This document shows positions 6,316-14,512 of a stretch of 32,109 nt of DNA, in pieces (the first letter of the stretch is position 1; each line of letters begins with the position of its first letter). This DNA comes from Rhodoferax sp. GTDB taxonomy: Bacteria; Pseudomonadota; Gammaproteobacteria; Burkholderiales; Burkholderiaceae_C. The notes beneath the pieces were generated by a model. It saw only the letters and a list, made by a program, of their open reading frames with translations, ran no database searches and was not told the origin of the DNA. The stretch is from assembly GCF_028688795.1 (NCBI RefSeq), contig NZ_JAQTXM010000038.1, forward strand, positions 1 through 32,109. The letters are read 5' to 3'. Made by a program: the position numbers and the translations under genes.

Positions 6316-7641
6316 TCAGGACTGGCAGTCTGCCGCCGTGCGTGGGGTCAGCTTTTTCTCAGCGGCGTATTTGGCCGCAGTGGTTTTCACCAACGGCTTG
6401 ATGATCTGCTCGTCTGCTTGCAGCCAATCGGAGGTGAACTTCCAGGCCTTGCCATCCCATGTGTGGATGCGTGCCCATGCCGAACCCATGTGGTCGGTAC
6501 ACGAGGTGCTGATGGGGCGCATGACACCGGCAAAGCCCAGCGCATCAAGTTTGGGTTGGGTCAGGTTCAGGTTTTCCAGGCCCCAACGGATCTGTTCACC
6601 GGTCATGACCTTGCCTTTGCCGAAGCGCTCTTGCGCCGCACGCACGCCTTCAATGCCGAGCATCGCACTCATGGCACCGCGCATGTAAAGCACTTGGCCG
6701 ACTTCTTCCTTGGGACCGGTACCCTGGCCTTTGCCATGCACCATAGCCATCACATCCTTGACCAGCTTGGACTGGGGTTCGGCACCATGCTGCATGGTGA
6801 CCGCGTTGTAACCCTTGGCACCATCGGCCACGTCTTTCACGTCAGGCTCGGCACCAGCCCACCACACACCGTACATTTTTTCGCGTGGGTAACCGGTGGC
6901 TTGCGCCTCCTTGATGGCCGTCGAATTCATCACGCCCCAGCCCCACAACACCACGTAGTCAGGGCGCGCTTGACGCACTTGTAGCCAGGTGGCTTTTTGG
7001 TCGACACCAGGTGCCGTCACAGGCAACAATTGCAGGCTAAAACCATGCATGGCGGCGCGCTCTTGCAGCAACGGAATGGGTTCTTTGCCAAACGGGCTAT
7101 CGTGGTAAACCAGAGCAAACTTCTTGCCCTTGAGTTTGTCCAAGCCGCCTTCTTTTTTGGCAATCGCCTGAATGATCGCATCTGCCGCTACCCAATAGGT
7201 GCCGGCAATGGGAAAGTTCCACTTGAACACCGAACCGTCAGCGCTTTCGCTGCGGCCATAACCAATGGTGACCACGGGGATTTTGTCAACCGGGGCTTTT
7301 TCAGTGATGGCAAAGGTGGCACCAGTAGACAGCGGCTGCACAAAGCTGGAGCCCTTGCTTTTCAGGCGCTCATAACACTCCACACTGCGGGCGGTGTCGT
7401 AACCGGTTTCGCATTCTTCAAAGGAAATCTTGACCCCGTTGATGCCACCGCGGGCATTGACCAACTTGAGGTAATCCACATAACCGTTGGCCCATGGCAC
7501 GCCGTTGGGGGCGTAGGGGCCCGTGCGGTAAGACAGCACCGGAACAAACTGCTCCTTGGCTTGCGCGTAGGCGCTGGTAGAGATAGCCGATGCACCAACC
7601 ACCACGGCTGTGATGGCCAGAACCAGATTGCGAACTTTCAT
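6316..7641 (-). CDS. ABC transporter periplasmic substrate-binding protein (LivK/Peripla_BP_6 type)
   Basis: A 441-residue secreted protein. The N-terminus MKVRNLVLAITAVVVGASAISTSAYAQA is a signal peptide with an AYA-QA type cleavage near residue 27. The following region (FVPVLSYRTGPYAPNGVPWANGYVDYLKLVNARGGINGVKI) is typical of type I binding proteins of branched-chain amino acid and aromatic-acid transporters. AGGAGA precedes the ATG at good spacing. It captures the substrate in the periplasm and delivers it to LivH/LivM. The substrate cannot be read from sequence; neighbouring CoA ligases suggest an organic acid rather than an amino acid. The gene lies between livM (56-base gap) and the structured spacer before livF. 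Confidence 0.92.
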   Translation of the reverse strand: MKVRNLVLAITAVVVGASAISTSAYAQAKEQFVPVLSYRTGPYAPNGVPWANGYVDYLKLVNARGGINGVKISFEECETGYDTARSVECYERLKSKGSSFVQPLSTGATFAITEKAPVDKIPVVTIGYGRSESADGSVFKWNFPIAGTYWVAADAIIQAIAKKEGGLDKLKGKKFALVYHDSPFGKEPIPLLQERAAMHGFSLQLLPVTAPGVDQKATWLQVRQARPDYVVLWGWGVMNSTAIKEAQATGYPREKMYGVWWAGAEPDVKDVADGAKGYNAVTMQHGAEPQSKLVKDVMAMVHGKGQGTGPKEEVGQVLYMRGAMSAMLGIEGVRAAQERFGKGKVMTGEQIRWGLENLNLTQPKLDALGFAGVMRPISTSCTDHMGSAWARIHTWDGKAWKFTSDWLQADEQIIKPLVKTTAAKYAAEKKLTPRTAADCQS

Positions 7642-7697
7642 TGTTGTCTCCTGAAAAATTTAAAATACACCACCAACAAAACTTTAACCCAGCCCGC

Positions 7698-8774
7698 TCA
7701 GTGCGGGAAAGGCCACAAGCGAAGCTTCTGCTTAAACGTCGACCAGAGTTTGGCCAGCCCATGCGGCTCCACGATCAGAAACCACACAATCAAGCCGCCA
7801 AAAATCATCAACTCGGCGTGGGCAACCCCGGCCGTCGAAATCTCAATCCCCACCAAGCCGAGCAGCGCGGGCAAGAACTGGTTCAGAAAAATCGGCAGCA
7901 CCACAATGAAGGCGGCACCAAAGAAACTGCCCATGATGGAACCCAGGCCGCCAATGATCACCATGAACAGCAGCTTGAACGACAGGTCGACTGAAAACGC
8001 AGCAGGCTCCCAGGAACCCAGGTAAACAAAAGCCCACAAAGCACCAGCCACACCCACGATGAACGAGCTGACGGCAAACGCCGTGAGCTTGGCGTACATG
8101 GGCCGAATACCAATCACGCTGGCGGCCACATCCATGTCACGAATCGCCATCCACTCACGGCCAATGGCGGAGCGCACCAGGTTTTTGGCCAGCAGGGCAA
8201 TCACCACCAGCAGGCTCAGGCAAAACAGGTACTTGCTTAAGGCGCTCTCGATGGGCATGCCAAACACCTGCAAGTTCGACACCGACACCGAGCCTGACGG
8301 CGTATCCATGGTGAACCACTTGATGCGCAGGAACATCCAGTCGCTGAAAAACTGCGCGGCCAGCGTGGCCACCGCCAGATACAGCCCCTTGACACGCAAA
8401 CTGGGCAGGCCAAACAAAATGCCAAAAAAGGTGGCGCACAAGCCGCCCAGAATCAGCGCGGGTATCAACGGAAGACCCGGCATGCGAGCGAAGAAGTTGT
8501 ATGCACCGTAGGCGCCCACAGCCATGAAAGCCCCCGAGCCCAGCGAAATCTGACCGCAATAACCCACCAACACATTCACCCCAAGAGCCGCCAGCGCCAT
8601 GATGACGAAGGGGATCAGGATGGCGCGAAACAGGTAGTCGCTGGCCAGCATCGGCACCACCAGAAAGGCCACCAGCAATATCAGGCCCAGGGCAATGCGG
8701 TCCTGGCGAATCGGCAGAATTTGCTGATCAGCCCGGTAGCTGGTTTTGAATTGACCGTTTTCTCTGTAAAACAT
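7698..8774 (-). CDS. livM: ABC transporter permease (LivM-like)
   Basis: A 358-residue inner-membrane permease of the LivM type. Several hydrophobic spans are visible, including IALGLILLVAFLVVPML, AILIPFVIMALAALGVNVLVGY and LFMVIIGGLGSIMGSFFGAAFIVVLPIFL. The segment VNVLVGYCGQISLGSGAFMAVGAYGAY is the conserved family region. It forms the transport channel with LivH. The gene starts at ATG 8772-8774 with a GAGAG purine stretch upstream. It ends 56 bases before the binding-protein gene. A repeat copy separates it from livH. Confidence 0.93.
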   Translation of the reverse strand: MFYRENGQFKTSYRADQQILPIRQDRIALGLILLVAFLVVPMLASDYLFRAILIPFVIMALAALGVNVLVGYCGQISLGSGAFMAVGAYGAYNFFARMPGLPLIPALILGGLCATFFGILFGLPSLRVKGLYLAVATLAAQFFSDWMFLRIKWFTMDTPSGSVSVSNLQVFGMPIESALSKYLFCLSLLVVIALLAKNLVRSAIGREWMAIRDMDVAASVIGIRPMYAKLTAFAVSSFIVGVAGALWAFVYLGSWEPAAFSVDLSFKLLFMVIIGGLGSIMGSFFGAAFIVVLPIFLNQFLPALLGLVGIEISTAGVAHAELMIFGGLIVWFLIVEPHGLAKLWSTFKQKLRLWPFPH

Positions 8775-8802
8775 CTTGCTCTCAGTCGTAAACGTTTTTA
8801 AA

Positions 8803-8850
8803 TTAAATCCGCTTGTAGCCCTTGTCGCTTCTGCACAAGGCGCTATAAAA
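8803..8850 (-). repeat. Dispersed palindromic repeat, copy R4 (between livH and livM)
   Basis: On the minus strand the copy reads TTTTTATAGCGCCTTGT...ACAAGGGCTACAAGCGG. The arms AGCGCCTTGT and ACAAGGGCT form a stem. It begins one base after the livH stop codon and fills most of the 77-base gap to livM. This is the most divergent copy (GGGCTACAAG instead of GGGCTAGAGG). It may modulate readthrough inside the operon. Confidence 0.6.
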
Positions 8851-8851
8851 A

Positions 8852-9781
8852 TCAGACACGGTCGATGATCTTCTCGCCAAACAAACCTTGCGGACGGAAC
8901 AGCAGGAATCCCAGCGCCAGCACATAGGCAAACCAGATCTCAATGCCGCCCCCCACGTACGGGCCCAGAAACACCTCGGACAGCTTCTCGCCCACACCAA
9001 TGATCAAGCCGCCAATGATGGCGCCCGGCACCGAGGTCAAGCCACCCAGAATCACCACCGGCAAGGCGCGTAAAGCCACGGTGGCCAGCGAGAACTGCAC
9101 CCCTAGCTTGCTGCCCCAGATCATGCCAGCCACCAGAGCCACCACACCCGCCACACACCAGACAATGACCCAGATGCGGTTCAGCGGAATGCCAATACTT
9201 TGCGCCGCCTGGTGGTCATCAGCCACGGCGCGCAGGGCGCGGCCGGTAGAGGTTTTCTGAAAAAACACGCTCAAAGCGGCCACGAGAACGGCTGCGATCA
9301 TGGCCGCGTACAAGTCTTCCTTGTTGATCAGAATGCCGCCCGGGAACACCGAATCCAGCCAGAACACCGGGTCTTTGGGCATGCCAATGTCAATCTTGTA
9401 AATGCTGCCGCCAAAAATGGTCTGGCCCAGGCCTTCAAGAAAGTAGGCAATGCCCAGCGTGGCCATCAGCAGGGTGGCTCCCTCCTGATTCACCAGATGC
9501 CGCAGCACCAGGCGCTCAATCAGCCAAGCCACCACAAACATCACCACACCTGCCAGCACAAAGGCGATCAGGTTGGCCAGCAGCAGCTGGTCGCCACCGA
9601 GCCACACGCCAATCCACTCCGAGAAGCGAGCCATCGCGAGCGCGGCAAACAGCACCATCGCGCCCTGGGCAAAGTTAAACACGCCCGAGGCTTTGTAAAT
9701 CAGCACAAAGCCCAAAGCAACCAGCGAATACAGCATGCCGGCCATCAGGCCGCCGAGCAAGGTTTCAAGAAAGAAAGCCAT
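8852..9781 (-). CDS. livH: ABC transporter permease (LivH-like)
   Basis: A 309-residue inner-membrane permease. The start MAFFLETLLGGLMAGMLYSLVALGFVLIYKASGVFNFAQGAMVLFAAL is highly typical of LivH; the IYKASGVFNFAQG segment is a family hallmark. About eight hydrophobic spans can be seen. ATG 9779-9781 has AGGA at good spacing and lies two bases beyond the livG stop codon, so translation is likely coupled. Together with LivM it forms the membrane channel of the importer. Confidence 0.94.
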   Translation of the reverse strand: MAFFLETLLGGLMAGMLYSLVALGFVLIYKASGVFNFAQGAMVLFAALAMARFSEWIGVWLGGDQLLLANLIAFVLAGVVMFVVAWLIERLVLRHLVNQEGATLLMATLGIAYFLEGLGQTIFGGSIYKIDIGMPKDPVFWLDSVFPGGILINKEDLYAAMIAAVLVAALSVFFQKTSTGRALRAVADDHQAAQSIGIPLNRIWVIVWCVAGVVALVAGMIWGSKLGVQFSLATVALRALPVVILGGLTSVPGAIIGGLIIGVGEKLSEVFLGPYVGGGIEIWFAYVLALGFLLFRPQGLFGEKIIDRV

Positions 9782-9783
9782 GG

Positions 9784-10569
9784 TTAGTGTCCTGTTCCAA
9801 GGTATGCGCTGATCACTTCTTCGTTGTTACGAACTTCATCCGGCGTGCCGTCGCCAATCTTCTTGCCGTAGTCCAGCACCACCACACGGTCACTGATGTC
9901 CATCACCACGCCCATGTCGTGCTCGATCAGCACAATGGTGGTGCCGAATTCTTCATTCACATCCAGCACAAAGCGACTCATGTCCTGCTTTTCTTCCACG
10001 TTCATGCCGGCCATGGGTTCATCCAGCAGCAGCAGCTGTGGCTCCATCGCCAGGGCGCGGCCCAGATCCACGCGTTTTTGCAGGCCGTAGGGCAACTGCC
10101 CCACCGGGGTTTTGCGGTAAGCCTGAATTTCCAGAAAGTCGATGATGTGCTCAACAAACTCGCGGTGTTTTTCTTCTTCACGCTGTGCCGGGCCAATACG
10201 CAGCGCCTGCATGAAGAGGTTGCTTTTGATCTTGAGGTTGCGCCCGGTCATGATGTTGTCGATCACGCTCATGCCCTTGAACAGCGCCAGATTCTGAAAG
10301 GTGCGCCCGATGCCCATGCTGGCCACCTGGTAACTGTCCATGTGGCTGAAGGTTTTGCCGCGGAAGGTGATGGCACCCATCTGCGGGCGATAGACGCCGT
10401 TGATGCAGTTCAGCATGGAGCTTTTGCCTGCGCCGTTGGGGCCAATGATGGCGCGCACCTCGTGCTCACGCACGTCAAACGAGATGTCGGTCAGCGCCTT
10501 GACGCCACCGAAACTTAATGAGATGTTTTTGACATCAAGAATGACGTCGCCGATGTGTTTGGTTGCCAT
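9784..10569 (-). CDS. livG: Branched-chain amino acid-type ABC transporter ATPase (LivG-like)
   Basis: A 261-residue ATPase of the LivG type. Walker A is GPNGAGKSS at 43-51, the signature region is LPYGLQKRVDLGRAL (the canonical LSGGQ replaced by a YG-x2-KR form common in LivG), Walker B is LLLLDEPMAGM, and the H-loop is IVLIEHDMGVVM. The C-terminus VISAYLGTGH is typical. It pairs with LivF to drive transport. It lies 24 bases after the acyl-CoA synthetase gene and two bases before livH. Confidence 0.94.
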   Translation of the reverse strand: MATKHIGDVILDVKNISLSFGGVKALTDISFDVREHEVRAIIGPNGAGKSSMLNCINGVYRPQMGAITFRGKTFSHMDSYQVASMGIGRTFQNLALFKGMSVIDNIMTGRNLKIKSNLFMQALRIGPAQREEEKHREFVEHIIDFLEIQAYRKTPVGQLPYGLQKRVDLGRALAMEPQLLLLDEPMAGMNVEEKQDMSRFVLDVNEEFGTTIVLIEHDMGVVMDISDRVVVLDYGKKIGDGTPDEVRNNEEVISAYLGTGH

Positions 10570-10593
10570 GGTCTTTACTTCAACTGATTAACA

Positions 10594-12540
10594 TCAGGCC
10601 GCGGCCTTGACGGGGGTGAAAGTCTTGGCATCATCAATGCGTAACGTGGCGCTGACACTGCCAGTGCGACCGTCTTCGAACTTGACCACGGTTTCAATGA
10701 ACTGACTGGTCTTGCCACCGTACAACGCGTCAATCAGCGCGCTGTATTTTTCGGCAATGAAGCCACGGCGCACCTTGTTGGTCCGGGTCAACTCGCCGTC
10801 ATCGGCGTCAAGTTCTTTGTGCAGCACCAAAAATCGGCTGACCTGGCTGCCCGCCAGCAGCGAGTCGACGCTCAAATCGGCGTTGACTTTTTCGACGCAT
10901 TCCTTGATGAGCTGGTAGACCTCGGGTTTTTGCGCCAAATCGGTGTAACCGGCATAGGGCAGGTTGCGCCGCTCGGCCCAGTTGCCTACGGCATCAAAGT
11001 CGATGTTGATCATGACGCACACCTGGGCGCGGCCGTCGCCATATGCCACCACTTCCTTGACGTGCGAGAAGAATTTGAGCTTGTTCTCCACGTACTTGGG
11101 CGCGAACATGGCACCGTCGTTGGCTCCGCCCTTGATGCGGCCCACGTCTTTCACGCGGTCGATGATCTTGAGGTGGCCATGCGCATCCAGAAAACCCGCG
11201 TCGCTGGTGTGGTACCAGCCATCAGGTGTCAGCACTTCGGCAGTGGCTTCCGGGTTTTTAAAGTAGCCCTTGAGCAAACCTGGCGACTTGACCAGAATTT
11301 CGCCGTTGTCAGCCACCTTGATCTCGACACCTGCGCAGGGCACGCCCACGGTGTCGGCACGGGCTTCATGGTCGGGCTGCAGGCAGACGAACACGGCGGT
11401 TTCAGTGGAGCCATAAAGCTGCTTCAGATTGATGCCAATTGAGCGATAGAAGCTGAACAAATCGGGGCCGATGGCCTCGCCTGCGGTGTAGGCCACGCGC
11501 ACCCGGCTAAAGCCCAGGCTGTTGCGCAAGGGGCCATAAACCATGAAGTTGCCCAGGGTGTACAAAATGTTGTCGACCAATGACACACTCTTGCCGTCCA
11601 TCAAGGTGGGGCCGACTTTTCTGGCCACATCCATGAAGTAGTGAAACATGCGGCGCTTGATGGCGCCAGCGTCCTCCATGCGGATCATCACGCTGGTCAA
11701 CAAGCCTTCAAACACCCGGGGTGGCGCGAAGTAATAGGTCGGGCCGATTTCTTTCAGGTCAATCGTGACGGTGGCTGCTGACTCAGGGCAGTTCACCACA
11801 TAGCCACAAGACAGCCACTGCGCATACGAGAAGATGTTTTGACCAATCCAGGCTGGTGGCAAATAAGCCAGCACGTCTTCGGCATGGGTCAATTTGTCGA
11901 ACTCGGCACCAGCGCGGGCACGGTTCAGCAAGGAATCATGCGTGTGCACCACACCCTTGGGGTTGCCGGTGGTGCCTGAGGTATAAAACATGCCAGCCAC
12001 ATCGTCCGGCTGAACCTGATCCACCTGTTGCTTGAAGAAATCGGGGTGAATGGCAGCAAATGCCTTGCCCGCAGCAATCAGCTCGTCAAGTGCCGCCAGC
12101 CCGGGCTCGTCGTAATTGCGCAAACCCCGTGGGTCGTCAAAGTAGATGTTTGAGATTTGTGGACACTGCTCGCGAATTTCCAGCAACTTGTCCACCTGCT
12201 CCTGATCTTCAGCAAAGACAAAACTCACCTCTGCATTGTTAATTGGGAACACACATTCAAGCGCTGCCGCATCCTGGTACAGCGCAATCGGCACGGCGCC
12301 CAGTGCCTGCACGGCCAGCATGGTGGCGTAAAGGCGCGGACGGTTGGCGCCAATCACAATCATGTGGTCATGTTGACGCAGGCCTGCCTGGTGCAGACCA
12401 CACGCCAAGTGCTCGACCATCGCGGCCATGTCACCCCAGGTGATGGGCTGCCAGATGCCATATTCTTTTTCACGCATGGCCGCGTCACCCGGGCGCTGGG
12501 CGGCGTGGTTTAAAAGTAGCCGGGGAAATGTCGTTTGCAT
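10594..12540 (-). CDS. AMP-dependent long-chain acyl-CoA synthetase-like ligase
   Basis: A 648-residue adenylate-forming enzyme of the long-chain fatty acyl-CoA synthetase type. The phosphate loop is YTSGTTGNPKG (186-196), the adenine motif is YGSTETA, and the conserved hinge region is GWYHTSDAGFLDAHGHLKIIDRVKD. The enzyme activates a carboxylic acid with ATP and couples it to CoA. It is the first gene of the operon. ATG 12538-12540 has AAGGTG upstream. Being cotranscribed with an importer suggests that imported acid is trapped as CoA thioester (vectorial activation). The substrate (fatty acid or aromatic acid) cannot be decided from sequence. Confidence 0.9.
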   Translation of the reverse strand: MQTTFPRLLLNHAAQRPGDAAMREKEYGIWQPITWGDMAAMVEHLACGLHQAGLRQHDHMIVIGANRPRLYATMLAVQALGAVPIALYQDAAALECVFPINNAEVSFVFAEDQEQVDKLLEIREQCPQISNIYFDDPRGLRNYDEPGLAALDELIAAGKAFAAIHPDFFKQQVDQVQPDDVAGMFYTSGTTGNPKGVVHTHDSLLNRARAGAEFDKLTHAEDVLAYLPPAWIGQNIFSYAQWLSCGYVVNCPESAATVTIDLKEIGPTYYFAPPRVFEGLLTSVMIRMEDAGAIKRRMFHYFMDVARKVGPTLMDGKSVSLVDNILYTLGNFMVYGPLRNSLGFSRVRVAYTAGEAIGPDLFSFYRSIGINLKQLYGSTETAVFVCLQPDHEARADTVGVPCAGVEIKVADNGEILVKSPGLLKGYFKNPEATAEVLTPDGWYHTSDAGFLDAHGHLKIIDRVKDVGRIKGGANDGAMFAPKYVENKLKFFSHVKEVVAYGDGRAQVCVMINIDFDAVGNWAERRNLPYAGYTDLAQKPEVYQLIKECVEKVNADLSVDSLLAGSQVSRFLVLHKELDADDGELTRTNKVRRGFIAEKYSALIDALYGGKTSQFIETVVKFEDGRTGSVSATLRIDDAKTFTPVKAAA

Positions 12541-12597
12541 CGCAGCACCTTGTCTTCAATTCATCACAACCTGGGCCTGATGCCCAAACTGCTGGAG

Positions 12598-12648
12598 TGG
12601 CCGAATCATAGAACTCCATTTGACGTCAAGTTGTCGTTTGGACGACAA
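12598..12648 (-). promoter_or_regulatory. Predicted class II Crp/Fnr-type promoter of the acyl-CoA ligase/liv operon
   Basis: An 18-bp palindrome TTGTCGT-N4-ACGACAA lies at 12631-12648, centre 12639.5. On the minus strand a good -10 hexamer TATGAT lies at 12610-12605, which places +1 near 12598. The palindrome centre is then exactly at -41.5, the standard class II activator position. The -35 region (CAACTT) is poor, as expected for an activator-dependent promoter. A perfect 10-bp palindrome TTGACGTCAA (12620-12629) lies between operator and -10. The divergent Crp/Fnr gene is the natural candidate regulator. The predicted leader is about 58 bases. Confidence 0.65.
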
Positions 12649-12720
12649 TCTTAGCTTTTGTAGGTAGGTGTTTTCCCTGCACGCCTGTCAAGCGTCCGTC
12701 ACCCCAAAAAGGCTCCACAC

Positions 12721-13428
12721 ATGAAAACTGAAGCGTCCCTGTTCCAGCGTAGACGGCCTTTGACGACCGCAGAACTTGACGTGATTCCCTGGTTCAAACT
12801 GCTCTCGGTGGACGAACGCGCGCGCGCCATTGAAGACCTGCAGGTGACCGAAGCGCTGGCCGGAGACTACGTGTGTCGCACCGGGCGGCCAGTCACCTAT
12901 TGGTTTGGCGCCATTGATGGCCTGCTGAAAATGAGCAGCGACAACGCCGATGGCCAAACTATGACATTTACCGGCGTGCCACCCGGCGGCTGGTTTGGCG
13001 AGGGCACCGCCCTGAAGCGCGAGAGCTACCGCTACAACATCCAGGCGCTGCGCAAAAGTCTTGTAGCCGGCCTGCACGTGGACACCTTTCACTGGCTGCT
13101 GGACCACTCGATTGGCTTTAACCGCTTTGTCATGAACCAACTCAATGAACGCCTGGGCCAATTCATTGCCGCGCGCGAAATTGACCGCATGACCAACCCA
13201 AATATCCGCGTGGCGCGCAGCCTGGCCGCGCTGTTCAACCCAGTGCTTTACCCCGGCTTGGGCGCGGTGCTGCGCATCACCCAGCAAGAGCTGGCTTACT
13301 TGGTGGGCCTGTCACGTCAACGGGTCAACGAGGCCTTGACCATCTTGACCACCGCCGGCGCCATTCAGGTGGAATATGGCGGCCTGCGCGTGGTGAACTT
13401 GCAGGCCCTGCGAACGCAGGTTTTCTAA
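12721..13428 (+). CDS. Crp/Fnr family transcriptional regulator
   Basis: A 235-residue regulator with an N-terminal cyclic-nucleotide-binding-like domain (about 25-145) and a C-terminal winged helix-turn-helix (about 160-230). The helix-turn-helix reads ITQQELAYLVGLSRQRVNEALTIL at 187-210, with SRQRVNEAL as recognition helix. There is no Cys cluster as in FNR. The domain contains GGWFGEGTAL, similar to the phosphate-cassette region of CRP, but without the usual R-S-A segment, so cAMP binding is doubtful; the ligand may be an acyl- or aryl-CoA or another signal. It is divergent from the operon it probably controls, with a matching palindrome between them. The palindrome may also autoregulate this gene. 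Confidence 0.9.
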   Translation: MKTEASLFQRRRPLTTAELDVIPWFKLLSVDERARAIEDLQVTEALAGDYVCRTGRPVTYWFGAIDGLLKMSSDNADGQTMTFTGVPPGGWFGEGTALKRESYRYNIQALRKSLVAGLHVDTFHWLLDHSIGFNRFVMNQLNERLGQFIAAREIDRMTNPNIRVARSLAALFNPVLYPGLGAVLRITQQELAYLVGLSRQRVNEALTILTTAGAIQVEYGGLRVVNLQALRTQVF

Positions 13429-13450
13429 ACCATTGTTTCACCCTAATTTT

Positions 13451-13502
13451 TACTATCAATACGGTAGCTTCTTACGTATACAAACAAAGGGCTAGAGGGG
13501 CA
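13451..13502 (+). repeat. Dispersed palindromic repeat, copy R5
   Basis: The plus strand reads CTATCAATACGGTAGC, then TTCTTACGTATAC, then AAAGGGCTAGAGGGG. The core AAAGGGCTAGAGG and the first hairpin match the other copies, while the second stem is eroded. It lies between the Crp/Fnr gene and the unknown membrane protein gene. Confidence 0.7.
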
Positions 13503-13545
13503 AAGAGCATAAAGCGTCGGAAACCCGTGTTCCAATGTCCAAACC

Positions 13546-14163
13546 ATGAATGAAAAAATCCGCCAATTGCTCGACCAAATGAGCGCCCTTGAAAACGACT
13601 TGCGCCGTGAGGTGCAAGAGCAGGAGGCCAATGTCCTGTACCAAATCAAAGGGAAAAAAGTCGAATTTGAGGCGGCAGTCAAACAAGCTCACCGCCAGCT
13701 CAAAACTGGATTTTTCCGCTGGCTGGTGACTTATCGGCCGCAGAACCTTATCACCGGTCCCATCATCTACAGCATGATCGTGCCGCTGGTTTTATTGGAT
13801 TTGTGCGTGAGCTTCTATCAGCTGACGTGTTTTCCGATTTACGGCATCACAAAGGTACGCCGGGGCGACTACATGGTGTTTGACCGCCAGCAGCTTGACT
13901 ACCTCAACTTCATTGAAAAATTTCATTGCGCCTATTGCGCCTATGGCAATGGCCTGCTGGCTTACATCACCGAGATCATTGGCAGAACCGAAGAGTATTT
14001 TTGTCCAATCAAGCATGCCCGCAAGATGCTGGGCGCCCATTCACGTTATGCCCGCTTTTTGGCTTACGGTGACGCCGAAGACTACGAGGCCAAGCTGGAG
14101 AAGTTTCGTGTGGGACTGGGTAACAACCAGCTGTCTGACGACGTGATCCACCCAAAAAAATAG
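13546..14163 (+). CDS. Uncharacterised membrane protein with Cys-x2-Cys motif
   Basis: I do not recognise a characterised function. The 205-residue protein has an acidic/basic N-terminal helix likely to form a coiled coil (about 1-50), one strong membrane segment (about 69-95, GPIIYSMIVPLVLLDLCVSFYQLTCF), then a soluble part. The latter contains KFHCAYCAYGNG (cysteines 128 and 131) and RTEEYFCPIKHA (Cys153, His157). The spacing C-x2-C-x21-C-x3-H could bind a metal or iron-sulphur centre, but may be purely structural. Two more cysteines (87, 95) lie in or by the membrane segment. Such a compact, residue-specific core is unlikely in a spurious frame. The ATG start lacks a strong ribosome-binding site. 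The gene stands alone, convergent with a tRNA cluster. Confidence 0.75.
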   Translation: MNEKIRQLLDQMSALENDLRREVQEQEANVLYQIKGKKVEFEAAVKQAHRQLKTGFFRWLVTYRPQNLITGPIIYSMIVPLVLLDLCVSFYQLTCFPIYGITKVRRGDYMVFDRQQLDYLNFIEKFHCAYCAYGNGLLAYITEIIGRTEEYFCPIKHARKMLGAHSRYARFLAYGDAEDYEAKLEKFRVGLGNNQLSDDVIHPKK

Positions 14164-14202
14164 CCCACCATCTTGTCAATTGAGGGTGCGCCATGATTTG
14201 AC

Positions 14203-14277
14203 TGGTGCCCATTCCGGGAATCGGACCCGGGACCTCTCCCTTACCAAGGGAGTGCTCTGCCACTGAGCCAAATGGGC
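14203..14277 (-). tRNA. tRNA-Thr (GGT anticodon)
   Basis: The 75-base cloverleaf on the minus strand has acceptor stem GCCCATT/AATGGGC and an anticodon loop TTGGTAA inside CTCCC/GGGAG, giving anticodon GGT (threonine). The T-arm contains GGTTCGATTCC and the encoded 3' end is ACCA. It is last in the Asn-Gly-Thr group, four bases after tRNA-Gly. Confidence 0.97.
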
Positions 14278-14281
14278 AATA

Positions 14282-14357
14282 TGGAGCGGGAAAAGAGACT
14301 CGAACTCTCGACCTATACCTTGGCAAGGTATCGCTCTACCAACTGAGCTATTCCCGC
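14282..14357 (-). tRNA. tRNA-Gly (GCC anticodon)
   Basis: The 76-base cloverleaf on the minus strand has acceptor stem GCGGGAA/TTCCCGC, anticodon stem ATACC/GGTAT with loop TTGCCAA (anticodon GCC, glycine), T-arm with GAGTTCGAGTCTC, discriminator U and encoded CCA. It lies 12 bases after tRNA-Asn. Confidence 0.97.
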
Positions 14358-14369
14358 ATTTGTCAATTT

Positions 14370-14445
14370 TGGCTCCTCGACCTGGGCTCGAACCAGGGAC
14401 CTACGGATTAACAGTCCGGCGCTCTACCAACTGAGCTATCGAGGA
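14370..14445 (-). tRNA. tRNA-Asn (GTT anticodon)
   Basis: The 76-base cloverleaf on the minus strand has acceptor stem TCCTCGA/TCGAGGA, anticodon loop CTGTTAA between CCGGA and TCCGT (anticodon GTT, asparagine), discriminator G and encoded CCA. It begins just after the poly-T tract of the terminator that follows tRNA-Phe. Confidence 0.97.
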
Positions 14446-14491
14446 ACAAGAAAAAAAGAAAACCCCACTACCTATTGAATAGCAGGGTTTT
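14446..14491 (-). terminator. Rho-independent terminator after tRNA-Phe
   Basis: On the minus strand AAAACCC (14491-14485) pairs with GGGTTTT (14465-14459), with an inner CTATT/AATAG stem. A T-rich tract (CTTTTTTTCTT) follows. It lies 21 bases past the end of tRNA-Phe and directly before tRNA-Asn. Confidence 0.75.
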
Positions 14492-14512
14492 AAATAACCA
14501 CAAGGGTTTGTT

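Noticed and set aside
14009..14411. Small frames overlapping the tRNA cluster on both strands
   Set aside because: The four tRNA cloverleaves account fully for this sequence.
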